In this document: in pieces, positions 55,161 through 63,539 of the stretch
Layout of the letters: each line of letters begins with the position of its first letter
Numbering within the stretch: position 1 is the first letter of the stretch
Source: JACMLD01 sp047602295
GTDB lineage: Bacteria > Bacteroidota > Bacteroidia > Chitinophagales > Chitinophagaceae
Reading direction: 5' to 3'
DNA length: 64,000 nucleotides
NCBI GenBank assembly: GCA_047602295.1
Contig: JASGHP010000001.1
Coordinates: 4,154,001-4,218,000 of the forward strand
The notes under the pieces: generated by a model
Told to the model about the DNA's origin: nothing
Databases searched by the model: none
What the model saw: the letters and a program-made list of their open reading frames with translations, nothing else
Translations under genes and position numbers: made by a program

Positions 55161-55637
55161 ATGAGCCAGCCTACTATTACACCATTTCTGTGGTTTAACA
55201 ACAATGCAGAAGAAGCCATGAACTTTTATGCAGGTATATTTCCGGATGCAAAATTTAATATTATTTCACGCTGGGGCGATGGTGGCATGGCGCCTAAGGG
55301 TACTGTAATGTCTGCTACCTTTGAATTGCAGGGGCAAAAATTTATGGCAATGAATGCCGGCCCCATGTTTCCGTTTACAGAAGCCATTTCTTTTTTTATA
55401 GATTGCAAAACACAGGAGGAAGTAGATAAATATTGGAATGAACTTTCTGAAGGCGGGCAAAAATCAAGATGTGGTTGGTTGAAAGATAAATTCGGTTTAT
55501 GGTGGCAGGTAATACCATCTGCATTGGGAAAATTAATGAATAGCAAAGAACCAGGTGTAGCAGGACGCGTAATGCAAGCGATGATGCAAATGGATAAAAT
55601 TATTATTGCAGATTTAGAGAAGGCAGCGGCTGGATAG
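55161..55637 (+). CDS. VOC-family (PhnB-like) protein
   Basis: This 158-residue protein has the PhnB/3-demethylubiquinone-methyltransferase-like VOC fold: TPFLWFNNNAEEAMNFYAGIFPDAKFNIISRWGDGG, then MSATFELQGQKFMAMNAGPMFPF and CGWLKDKFGLWWQVIPSALG. Such proteins are often metal-dependent enzymes on small substrates and are often linked to YciI and ECF sigmas. The stop codon TAG begins a TTAGTTGACTGGTT-type word repeat (55635-55672). Confidence 0.86.
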   Translation: MSQPTITPFLWFNNNAEEAMNFYAGIFPDAKFNIISRWGDGGMAPKGTVMSATFELQGQKFMAMNAGPMFPFTEAISFFIDCKTQEEVDKYWNELSEGGQKSRCGWLKDKFGLWWQVIPSALGKLMNSKEPGVAGRVMQAMMQMDKIIIADLEKAAAG

Positions 55638-55672
55638 TTAGTTGATTGGTTTATTAGTTGACTGGTTATTGG
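55635..55672. repeat. TTAGTTGATTGG word repeats starting at a stop codon
   Basis: TAGTTAGTTGATTGG, then TTATTAGTTGACTGG and TTATTGG words, form three degenerate units beginning with the stop codon of the VOC gene. Confidence 0.65.
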
Positions 55673-55696
55673 TCAGCTCGCTTTAAAAGAAACAAT

Positions 55697-56077
55697 TTGA
55701 ATTATTATCAAACTATATTGCACCAGATTAGAGAGCAGCATTATCCGCCGCAATACCAATTGCAAAAAATTATAGCTGCCAGGAATTTTATAGACGCTAA
55801 CCTGTGCAATGAAATAATGCTGAAAGACATGGCCGCAGACGCCTGCCTTTCAGCATTTCATTTTATCAGGCTTTTTAAAAAATGCTATGGCAGAACGCCC
55901 CATCAATATCTGATGGATGCCCGCATTGAAAAAGCCAAAGAATTATTGCTTGCAGGCAATAATATAATGCAAACCTGCTACTCGCTTGGTTTTGCCAGCA
56001 CAACTTCCTTCAGTGGCCTGTTCAAAAAAAATACAGGCATCAGCCCTTCTCAGTACCGTTTAAAAAAGCAATTTTAA
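55697..56077 (+). CDS. Short AraC-type DNA-binding protein
   Basis: This is an AraC-type regulator reduced to its DNA-binding domain. Two helix-turn-helix units are visible: NEIMLKDMAADACLSAFHFIRLFKKCYGRTPHQYLMDARIEKAKELL and MQTCYSLGFASTTSFSGLFKKNTGISPSQYR. The start is uncertain: the frame has no ATG; TTG 55697 gives MNYYQTILHQIREQHYPP (126 residues), while TTG 55658 lies within word-repeat DNA. No sensing domain is present. It lies between two VOC genes and may regulate them. Confidence 0.8.
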   Translation: MNYYQTILHQIREQHYPPQYQLQKIIAARNFIDANLCNEIMLKDMAADACLSAFHFIRLFKKCYGRTPHQYLMDARIEKAKELLLAGNNIMQTCYSLGFASTTSFSGLFKKNTGISPSQYRLKKQF

Positions 56078-56130
56078 AGAGCCTGTTCTGTTTATCTTTT
56101 TAGATCTTCACTGCCATATAAAATACAGCA

Positions 56131-56517
56131 ATGAAAATAAAACTCACCAGCGTAATGGTAGATAACCAGGATAAGGCATTAAAATTTTATACAGAAATAT
56201 TAGGCTTCGTTAAAAAAACCGAAGTGCCTTTAGGAGAACACAAATGGCTTACCGTAGTATCTAAAGAAGAACAAGGCGGCGTAGAGCTATTACTGGAACC
56301 AATGGGTTTTGAGCCAGCTAAAACTTTTCAAAAAGCTTTGTTTGATGCAGGCATCCCACTTACTGCATTTCATACAGAAGATGTGGACAAAGAATATGAA
56401 AGACTGGTTAAAGCCGGTGTTTCATTTAGTATGAAGCCAACAGTAATGGGCACGGTTAAACTAGCAGTACTGAATGACACTTGCGGCAATCACATTCAAA
56501 TACTGCAGGTATTATAA
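56131..56517 (+). CDS. VOC-family (glyoxalase-like) protein
   Basis: The 128-residue protein has two beta-alpha-beta-beta-beta units of the glyoxalase/bleomycin-resistance superfamily: VMVDNQDKALKFYTEILGFVKKTEVPLGEHKWLTVVS, then HTEDVDKEYERLVKAGVSFSMKPTVMGTVKLAVLNDTCGNHIQILQV. Metal ligands fit Glu and His near residues 50, 75 and 122, but the substrate is unknown. It follows the AraC-type gene by 53 bases. Confidence 0.87.
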   Translation: MKIKLTSVMVDNQDKALKFYTEILGFVKKTEVPLGEHKWLTVVSKEEQGGVELLLEPMGFEPAKTFQKALFDAGIPLTAFHTEDVDKEYERLVKAGVSFSMKPTVMGTVKLAVLNDTCGNHIQILQVL

Positions 56518-56619
56518 CATTAATAAGAATTGCAGCGCATTAAAAAAATGGCTGTAAACTTAATGCTTCATCACCATTCCTGACTATGCCAACGGCCGGG
56601 TTTTTGTAACTTGGATGGC

Positions 56620-58374
56620 ATGAAGATTCTTTGGAAGTATTTGCACCCTCAACGCTGGCTAATTGTTATCTCCCTGGTATTAGCAGGCATCAGCCAGTTA
56701 TTAAGCCTTGTAGATCCATTAATATTTGGCAAAATCATAGATGGCTATGCAACACATCCCGGCAACAGGCCAGAAAAAGAACTGGTACAAGGTGTATTGG
56801 TTTGGCTGGGCATTGCCATTGCTGTGGCTTTATTGGCACGTGTTGCCAAAGCCTTCCAGGAATATTATACACGACTGGCTGTTCAGAAATTTGGGATGCA
56901 ACTATTTAATGAAGGATTGAAACAAACACTGCGCCTCTCCTTCCAGGAATTTGAGGAACAACGCAGCGGCGAAACATTGTCTGTTTTGCAGAAAGTGAGA
57001 ACAGATACACAACAATTCATTAATTCATTTATCAACGTACTATTTTCCTCTGTAGTAGGCATTGGATTTTTAATCTGGTATTCCATTACCAAAAACTGGA
57101 TGCTGATACCGGTATTTATCATTGGCATATTGGTGCTGGGCTCGCTTACAGGATTGCTGAGTAAAAAAATAAAAACTACACAACGATCCATCAATCGTGA
57201 GACTAACCGCATGTCGGGTGTCATTACTGAATCACTAAGAAATATAGAATTGGTAAAAAGCCTGGGACTTACTTTTCCTGAAATAAGAAGACTGCGTGAA
57301 CAGACTTTTAAAATATTTGAGCTGGAGATGGTGAAAGTGAGAAAAGTGAGAGCATTGAGTTTCATGCAAGGCACCACGCTTAGCTTATTACGGCAATCCA
57401 TTTTATTTATATTGCTGTGGTTAATTTTTAGAAAAATACTTTCCACGGGAGAGTTGATTACGATGCAATTTATCTCCACTTCAATCTTTGGCCCTTTGCA
57501 AGATTTAGGAACTATCATTCTCAGCTATCGCGAAGTAGAAGCGTCCATTGCCAATTTTGATACACTCATGCACAAGCCCATTGAACAAAGGCCTGAAAAC
57601 CCTGTAGACATTGGAGAATTGCTGAGCATTCGTTTTGAAGAAGTGGTGTTTCATCACAAAACAGCAGCTTATAATGCAATGGATGGCATTTCTTTTCGTG
57701 TGCAAACAGGCGAGACCATTGCTTTTGTTGGGCCATCGGGTTCGGGCAAATCAACATTGGTGAAATTATTGGTAGGATTATACAAACCTGTTGCAGGAGA
57801 AATTTATTTCAATGAGGAACCTGCTTCAAAAATCAGGTACAATCAATTGCGCAGGCAGATTGGTTTTGTAACGCAGGATACACAATTGTATGCCGGCACC
57901 ATCAAAGAAAATTTATTGTTTGTAAAGCCTGATGCTACCGATACAGAAATAATGGATGCACTGCACAAAGCATCCTGCGATAATTTAATTAAGCGATCTG
58001 CAAAAGGAATTGATACTATTTTAGGAGAAGGCGGCATGAAACTATCAGGAGGAGAAAAACAAAGGCTGTCAATTGCAAGGGCTTTATTGCGGCACCCGCG
58101 TTTATTAATTTTTGATGAAGCCACTTCTGCGTTGGATTCATTAACAGAGGAAGATATTACCAATACCATTCGCCAGATATCTGAAGACCGTGAGCAAATC
58201 ACTATCCTGATTGCGCATCGTTTATCTACTATTATGCACGCCGATATAATTTATGTGCTTGAAAAAGGAAAAATAACCGAAACCGGATCGCATGACGAGT
58301 TATTGCAGCAAAAAGGATTGTACTATGCCATGTGGCGTCAGCAGGTGGGTGAAAGAAGGGGAATGATTGTGTAA
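56620..58374 (+). CDS. ABC exporter, fused permease and ATPase
   Basis: From ATG 56620 the protein has 584 residues. The N-terminal half (about 1-320) has six membrane helices of the type I exporter fold, beginning MKILWKYLHPQRWLIVISLVLAGISQ. The ATPase half has Walker A GPSGSGKST (near 380), the Q-loop FVTQDTQLYAGTI, the ABC signature LSGGEKQRLSIARALL, Walker B LLIFDEATSALD and the H-loop IAHRL. It probably works as a homodimer to export a lipid, peptide or drug. A TTG at 56611 is a possible alternative start. Confidence 0.95.
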   Translation: MKILWKYLHPQRWLIVISLVLAGISQLLSLVDPLIFGKIIDGYATHPGNRPEKELVQGVLVWLGIAIAVALLARVAKAFQEYYTRLAVQKFGMQLFNEGLKQTLRLSFQEFEEQRSGETLSVLQKVRTDTQQFINSFINVLFSSVVGIGFLIWYSITKNWMLIPVFIIGILVLGSLTGLLSKKIKTTQRSINRETNRMSGVITESLRNIELVKSLGLTFPEIRRLREQTFKIFELEMVKVRKVRALSFMQGTTLSLLRQSILFILLWLIFRKILSTGELITMQFISTSIFGPLQDLGTIILSYREVEASIANFDTLMHKPIEQRPENPVDIGELLSIRFEEVVFHHKTAAYNAMDGISFRVQTGETIAFVGPSGSGKSTLVKLLVGLYKPVAGEIYFNEEPASKIRYNQLRRQIGFVTQDTQLYAGTIKENLLFVKPDATDTEIMDALHKASCDNLIKRSAKGIDTILGEGGMKLSGGEKQRLSIARALLRHPRLLIFDEATSALDSLTEEDITNTIRQISEDREQITILIAHRLSTIMHADIIYVLEKGKITETGSHDELLQQKGLYYAMWRQQVGERRGMIV

Positions 58375-58406
58375 GTGCGTAACTAATCCGGAAGTGTACT
58401 AACTTT

Positions 58407-58574
58407 TTACCTTGATTTAAAATAATGATAAAGCCAGCGGCCAAGATAATTTCCTACATAATAAAAACCTACTAAAACATAAATAGAGGCAAGTATAATA
58501 AACAGGTAAAAGTCGGCCCCTCTGCGGATCCTTCTTTTAAAAATATCATCTTGTTTATTTTGCTTTTCTAACAT
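58407..58574 (-). CDS. Small membrane protein, one TM helix
   Basis: From ATG 58574 (MLEKQNKQDDIFKRRIRRGAD) the protein has 55 residues, with one membrane helix (about 21-42: DFYLFIILASIYVLVGFYYVG) preceded by a basic segment, and a basic end YHYFKSR. Composition and layout suggest a real small inner-membrane protein. The in-frame extension to 58649 lacks support. Function unknown. Confidence 0.5.
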   Translation of the reverse strand: MLEKQNKQDDIFKRRIRRGADFYLFIILASIYVLVGFYYVGNYLGRWLYHYFKSR

Positions 58575-58649
58575 TTTTGAAATGCACCTGATCAATTGAA
58601 TCTTGTCAGAGACAACGGTTAGATACGAGTGCATTAAAAAGTGTTGCAA

Positions 58650-58989
58650 GCAAGCTTAACCTCTTTTCGAATTTAAAGAAAGCACTTATACTTTTTGTAG
58701 AGTATCGTAAAGCAAAAACATTATAGTAAAAAACAAACTAATGTGTGATAAAGGGAAGTAAAAACTAACAGGAAATTGCGCTATAAAATATTTTTTAATC
58801 TTTAGTCATAGGCTTCCAGCAAACCGCTACTATTGTTATTAAAATATAACCAAATAAATTTTCTGGAATTGGGGATTTCCCGCTGCTTTTTTGATATAAA
58901 ACATCCTGCCAGAACCGCTTTCCGAAGTTTTTAACAACCGGTGAATAAGTCGTTCACATTAATTTAATATTGATTAGTAATGTTGCAAT
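58650..58989. other. AT-rich region upstream of the cobalamin riboswitch
   Basis: I see no gene here. TAATGTTG at 58978-58985, one base off TAnnTTTG, is the best candidate -7 element for the nrd operon. Confidence 0.4.
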
Positions 58990-59182
58990 GTGAATATGGT
59001 CGCCGCTGCAAAATTCTTTGTGCGGCATTAAAAGGGAATCCGGTGTAAATCCAGAACTATCCCCGTAGCTGTAAATCCTTTGACGCTCAACACGTCATAA
59101 ACCTTTCTGAAAAATCATAGCCACTGTGGTGCTGTCATCGCGGGAAGGCTCAGAAAGCAGGAAAGTCAGAAGACCTGCCGTA
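58990..59182 (+). promoter_or_regulatory. Cobalamin riboswitch
   Basis: The conserved core is present: the paired GCCGC/GCGGC arms, AAAAGGGAATCCGGTGTAAA followed by TCCAGAACTATCCCCG and AGCTGTAA (about 59025-59075), a variable middle, and the B12 box near 59163-59179 (GTCAGAAGACCTGCC). Binding of adenosylcobalamin normally shuts off the downstream gene. Between box and nrdB (59183-59308) there is a small AGGAA/TTCCT stem and a second CCTGCGGTAATCA segment, echoing CCTGCCGTAATCA in the aptamer end, which may be the expression platform. Confidence 0.9.
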
Positions 59183-59308
59183 ATCACATTTATAAAGTTT
59201 TTTTGCTTTCGGGTGAAAGGCTGAAACTGGTATACACAGGAATACTTCCTGCGGTAATCAGCATCCCCTCCCCATCCGCCAGCAATCATCAGAAAAAACC
59301 TGCGTGCT

Positions 59309-60280
59309 ATGGCAAATGAAAATGAGATTTTATTAAAAGAAAACAAAGACCGCTTTGTAATTCTTCCTATCAAACATCCCAAAGTTTGGGAACAATATAA
59401 AAAACACGAAGCCAGTTTCTGGACGGCAGAAGAGATAGATCTTGGCAGCGATATGAAAGACTGGGCTTCATTGAACGATGGCGAGCGTCATTTCATTTCT
59501 CATGTGCTGGCATTTTTTGCTGCCAGCGATGGCATCGTAAATGAAAACCTGGCGGTGAATTTTATGAGCGAGGTGCAATTGCCTGAAGCCAGGTGCTTTT
59601 ATGGTTTTCAGATTATGATGGAAAACATCCATTCTGAAACCTATGCACTGCTGATTGACACTTACATAAAAGACCCAATAGAAAAAGATCGCCTTTTTCA
59701 TGCTATTGAAACTGTGCCTGCGGTAAAGAAGAAAGCAGAATGGGCCTTGCGCTGGATAGACAATGGCAGTTTTGCAGAAAGATTGGTAGCATTTGCCGCA
59801 GTAGAAGGCATTTTCTTCAGCGGAAGTTTCTGTTCAATCTTCTGGCTAAAGAAAAGAGGATTGATGCCGGGCCTCACTTTCAGCAATGAATTGATTAGCC
59901 GCGACGAAGGCCTGCATTGCGAATTTGCCTGCCTGCTCTACAGCATGCTGAGTGAAAAAATGCCTGTAGCAGAAGTAACCAGGATTATTACTGATGCTGT
60001 AACCATAGAAAAAGAATTCATTACAGAAGCTTTACCAGTAGCATTAATAGGCATGAACGCGAAGCTGATGCAGCAATACATTGAGTTTGTTGCCGACCGC
60101 TGGTTGAGCGAACTGGGTTGCCCCAAAGTATACAATGCCAGCAATCCATTTGATTTTATGGAAATGATTTCGCTGGAAGGCAAAACCAATTTCTTTGAAA
60201 AACGTGTAGGCGATTACCAGAAAGCAGGTGTGCTGTCATCAAAAGAAACACAGGCGTTTTCTATTGATGAAGACTTTTAA
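59309..60280 (+). CDS. nrdB: Class I ribonucleotide reductase, beta (radical) subunit
   Basis: NrdB holds the diiron-tyrosyl radical that starts reduction of ribonucleoside diphosphates in NrdA. The 323-residue protein has the diiron ligands and radical Tyr in QIMMENIHSETYALL (Glu, His, Tyr spaced as in E. coli 115/118/122), further ligands in FAAVEGIFFSG and SRDEGLHCEFACLL, and a C-terminal docking tail ending SIDEDF. It needs no B12, which fits control by the upstream cobalamin riboswitch: it is made when B12 is scarce and a B12-dependent class II enzyme elsewhere would fail. It leads nrdA by 124 bases of AT word-repeat DNA. Confidence 0.96.
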   Translation: MANENEILLKENKDRFVILPIKHPKVWEQYKKHEASFWTAEEIDLGSDMKDWASLNDGERHFISHVLAFFAASDGIVNENLAVNFMSEVQLPEARCFYGFQIMMENIHSETYALLIDTYIKDPIEKDRLFHAIETVPAVKKKAEWALRWIDNGSFAERLVAFAAVEGIFFSGSFCSIFWLKKRGLMPGLTFSNELISRDEGLHCEFACLLYSMLSEKMPVAEVTRIITDAVTIEKEFITEALPVALIGMNAKLMQQYIEFVADRWLSELGCPKVYNASNPFDFMEMISLEGKTNFFEKRVGDYQKAGVLSSKETQAFSIDEDF

Positions 60281-60281
60281 G

Positions 60282-60378
60282 TCAATTAAAAATTAATAAT
60301 TAGCAATTAATAATTGAAGACGCTGTAATGCAATCGGGCTCAATAATTACTAATTATTAATTACTCATTACTAATTAC
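60282..60378. repeat. AT word repeats between nrdB and nrdA
   Basis: Two blocks of AATTAATAATTAG/ATTACTAATTATTAATTAC words, complementary to each other, flank ACGCTGTAATGCAATCGGGC. The left block starts directly after the nrdB stop. They could pair into a hairpin within the operon mRNA. Confidence 0.7.
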
Positions 60379-60404
60379 ACAGAACCTCATTAAATTCAAA
60401 ATAT

Positions 60405-62792
60405 ATGTTCGTAATTAAAAGAAACGGCAAACGCGAAAGCGTTAAGTTCGATAAAATTACCGCCCGCATAGAAAAGCTATGCTATGGGCTGGAAAGACGT
60501 TTTGTAAACTCCATTGATGTTGCTAAAAAAGTAATTGAAGGCTTGTACGATGGTGTTACCACCACCGAGCTGGATAACCTGGCAGCAGAAACAGCAGCCT
60601 CACTTACAGTAAAGCACCCCGACTATGCTTTGCTGGCAAGCCGCATTGCAGTTAGCAACCTGCACAAAAACACTACCAAGAGTTTTTCGCACACCATGAA
60701 ATTGCTGTACGAATGCACAGACAGCAAAACAGGTAAACACCTTCCATTGCTGGCGGATGATGTGTGGAAAATCATTGAAGACAATGCAGAATTGTTGGAC
60801 TCTACCATCATCTACGACAGAGATTATGGTTTTGATTATTTCGGTTTTAAAACCTTGGAAAAATCTTACCTCTTAAAACTGGATAGCAAAGTGGTAGAGC
60901 GTCCGCAGCATATGTATATGCGTGTGGCAATTGGCATACACAAAGAAGATATAGACAATGCCATCAAAACCTATCACCTGATGAGTGAACGCTGGTTTAC
61001 ACATGCAACGCCTACATTATTTAATGCAGGCACGCCAAAACCGCAAATGAGCAGTTGCTTTCTTTTAACCATGAAGGAAGACAGCATTGATGGCATTTAC
61101 GATACATTGAAACAAACGGCCAAAATCTCGCAGAGTGCTGGCGGTATTGGTTTAGCTATTCACGGCATACGTGCTACCGGCAGTTATATTGGCGGCACTA
61201 ACGGCACCAGCAATGGCATCATACCCATGCTGAAAGTATTTAACGATACTGCCCGCTATGTAGACCAGGGCGGTGGCAAACGCAAAGGTGCATTTGCAGT
61301 ATATCTTGAGCCATGGCATGCGGATGTATTTGAATTTCTTGACCTGCGCAAAAACCATGGTAAAGAAGAAATGCGAGCAAGAGATTTGTTTTACGCATTG
61401 TGGATACCCGATCTTTTTATGAAACGTGTGGAAGCAGGTGGTGACTGGAGTTTGTTCTGCCCTAATGAAGCACCTGGACTGCATGAATGCTGGGGTGAGG
61501 AATTTGAAGCATTGTATGAAAAATATGAAACAACCGGAAAAGCACGCAGAACGGTAAAAGCACAAGACTTGTGGTTTGCTATACTGGATGCACAGATTGA
61601 AACCGGTACGCCATATTTGTTGTACAAAGATGCTGCTAACCGCAAGAGCAACCAGCAAAACCTGGGCACTATTAAAAGCTCTAACCTTTGCACAGAAATA
61701 ATGGAGTACACTTCTCCTGATGAAGTAGCTGTGTGCAATCTTGCTTCTTTAGCGTTGCCAAGGTTTATTACTGAAGGCAAGTTTGACCACCAGAAATTGT
61801 ATGAGGTGACTTACCAGGCTGCGGTGAATCTTAATAAGATCATTGACAACAACTATTATCCTGTTGAGGAAGCACGCAATTCTAACCTGCGCCACCGTCC
61901 TATTGGACTGGGGGTACAAGGTTTGGCGGATGTATTTATTTTATTGCGCCTGCCATTTGAAAGCGATGAAGCCCGTCAGTTGAACAAAGAAATATTTGAG
62001 ACCATATACTTTGCAGCTATGACGGCCAGCAAAGACCAGGCGATTGAATACGGCCCTTATGAAACCTATGCCGGTTCACCAGTTTCTAAAGCTGTTTTCC
62101 AGTTTGACATGTGGAATACTGAACCTTCATTGCGTTGGGATTGGTATACGTTAAAAGCAGAAGTGCTGAAACACGGAGTAAGAAATTCATTATTACTTGC
62201 ACCTATGCCAACTGCGTCTACTTCGCAAATACTGGGCAACAATGAATGTTTTGAACCATACACTTCAAACATCTATGTAAGACGTGTATTGAGTGGCGAA
62301 TTTGTAGTAGTAAACAAACATCTGTTGAAAGATTTGGTAACACTAAACCTTTGGAACGATGAGATGAAAAATCGCATCATTCAACACAATGGTTCCGTGC
62401 AACAGATTGATAACATTCCGGCCGACATTAAAGCTATTTACAAAACTGTTTGGGAGATTAAGCAAAGAGCTATCATTGATATGGCAGCAGACAGAGGTGC
62501 ATTTATCTGCCAGTCGCAATCGCTTAACTTGTTTGTAGATGCGCCTAATACTTCCAAACTTACATCCATGCATTTTTACGCCTGGAAGAAAGGATTGAAG
62601 ACCGGCATGTATTACCTGCGTACTAAAGCAGCTACACAGGCTGTACAGTTTACGGTAGAGAAACAAGGCGGTAAAGCAAAAGAGCCATTAAACAACGCCA
62701 GTGATGTGCAGTCAACCGAGGTGATAGATGAAAGCCTTTTAACCGGCGGTTCCTGCAGTATGGAAGAAGGCTGCGTTACTTGTAGTGCATAA
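60405..62792 (+). CDS. nrdA: Class I ribonucleotide reductase, alpha (catalytic) subunit
   Basis: NrdA reduces NDPs to dNDPs using the radical from NrdB. The 795-residue protein has an N-terminal ATP cone (3-90: VIKRNGKRESVKFDKITARIEKL), the first redox Cys in PQMSSCFLLTM (about 218), the active-site segment NLCTEI (about 428), the second redox Cys in VAVCNLASLA (about 443), PTASTSQILGNNECFEPYTSNIYVRRV, and the C-terminal redox pair in GGSCSMEEGCVTCSA. The ATP cone allows dATP shut-off. It is cotranscribed with nrdB under the B12 riboswitch. Confidence 0.96.
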   Translation: MFVIKRNGKRESVKFDKITARIEKLCYGLERRFVNSIDVAKKVIEGLYDGVTTTELDNLAAETAASLTVKHPDYALLASRIAVSNLHKNTTKSFSHTMKLLYECTDSKTGKHLPLLADDVWKIIEDNAELLDSTIIYDRDYGFDYFGFKTLEKSYLLKLDSKVVERPQHMYMRVAIGIHKEDIDNAIKTYHLMSERWFTHATPTLFNAGTPKPQMSSCFLLTMKEDSIDGIYDTLKQTAKISQSAGGIGLAIHGIRATGSYIGGTNGTSNGIIPMLKVFNDTARYVDQGGGKRKGAFAVYLEPWHADVFEFLDLRKNHGKEEMRARDLFYALWIPDLFMKRVEAGGDWSLFCPNEAPGLHECWGEEFEALYEKYETTGKARRTVKAQDLWFAILDAQIETGTPYLLYKDAANRKSNQQNLGTIKSSNLCTEIMEYTSPDEVAVCNLASLALPRFITEGKFDHQKLYEVTYQAAVNLNKIIDNNYYPVEEARNSNLRHRPIGLGVQGLADVFILLRLPFESDEARQLNKEIFETIYFAAMTASKDQAIEYGPYETYAGSPVSKAVFQFDMWNTEPSLRWDWYTLKAEVLKHGVRNSLLLAPMPTASTSQILGNNECFEPYTSNIYVRRVLSGEFVVVNKHLLKDLVTLNLWNDEMKNRIIQHNGSVQQIDNIPADIKAIYKTVWEIKQRAIIDMAADRGAFICQSQSLNLFVDAPNTSKLTSMHFYAWKKGLKTGMYYLRTKAATQAVQFTVEKQGGKAKEPLNNASDVQSTEVIDESLLTGGSCSMEEGCVTCSA

Positions 62793-62814
62793 ACCAATAT
62801 TGTCTGAATACACC

Positions 62815-62842
62815 AAAACCAGCACTTGCGTGCTGGTTTTTT
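62815..62842 (+). terminator. Intrinsic terminator of the nrdBA operon
   Basis: Perfect 11-base arms (62815-62825 and 62830-62840) with loop TTGC and a run of T lie 22 bases after the nrdA stop. Confidence 0.9.
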
Positions 62843-62861
62843 TATTGTTGCTACATAAGAC

Positions 62862-62916
62862 AGACCTATAAGGTTTTGCTGAACGACTAAACCATCCTAC
62901 GAAACCTTATAGGTCT
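62862..62916. repeat. 15-bp perfect inverted repeat (AGACCTATAAGGTTT)
   Basis: AGACCTATAAGGTTT at 62862-62876 and its exact reverse complement at 62902-62916 are 25 bases apart, just after the nrdBA terminator. No ORF or transposase is associated. Confidence 0.85.
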
Positions 62917-63130
62917 AACGCGTTTGAGCAGGGATTAGCACAGAAGCCACCGATCAATAGAATATCAACTGTTGAAGAGTGCGACGCAACGATGCTCAAA
63001 CAGCATACCACTGCTGGCTTCATAAAAAGCCTCAACTAAACAGGGAATTAAATATAAAAGAGGGGGCTTTCATTTGTAAAATAAAGCTGTTATTTTAGAG
63101 TCTATTCGCTTACCTAAAAACACCCTTGCC
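62917..63130. other. Intergenic region with a repeat-like hairpin element
   Basis: GAAGCCA (62943-62949) and TGGCTTC (63015-63021) enclose a GC-richer stretch with GAGTGCGACGCAACGATG, which looks like another intergenic repeat. The rest is AT-rich and must hold the promoter for the next gene, which I cannot place. Confidence 0.45.
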
Positions 63131-63529
63131 ATGACTAAAATTGATACCATTAAAAAGTTTTTTCAGCTATTGCAATGGTTTAATACCGCAGAAAACGAGT
63201 TTAAAGCCATACTGCACCCCGGCCTGGAGCAAACGGAGTTTCCGAATATCATGATCCCTAAAATAAGAAAGCGCACTTTTACCAACCTGCTGGAAAGTGC
63301 TGAGGCTGGTAAAAAAATGTTATCGAATCAACGCTTTGATCTTATTCATTTTTTTGAAAGCGGTGATACCGTAGTAGCTGAATACAATTGGATGGGAGAA
63401 TTGAAAACAAGGGTGGGCAATTTAAAGCAGGGCCAGGTGTTGAAGGCCCATATCTGCACTATTTTTGAATTCAGGGATGAAAAGATATATCGCCAGCGCA
63501 GTTACGATTGCTATGAACCACTTCCTTAA
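63131..63529 (+). CDS. NTF2-like (SnoaL-type) protein
   Basis: The 132-residue protein has the helix-then-curved-sheet pattern of the NTF2/SnoaL superfamily: an N-terminal helix pair (IDTIKKFFQLLQWFNTAENEFKAILHPGLEQTEF), then strands FDLIHFFESGDTVVAEYNWMGELK and LKAHICTIFEFRDEKIYRQRSYDCYEPL. Members are small-molecule isomerases, hydrolases or ligand binders; the catalytic residues cannot be assigned here. It is convergent with the desaturase gene, ten bases away. Confidence 0.8.
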   Translation: MTKIDTIKKFFQLLQWFNTAENEFKAILHPGLEQTEFPNIMIPKIRKRTFTNLLESAEAGKKMLSNQRFDLIHFFESGDTVVAEYNWMGELKTRVGNLKQGQVLKAHICTIFEFRDEKIYRQRSYDCYEPLP

Positions 63530-63539
63530 AATTGCAGCT

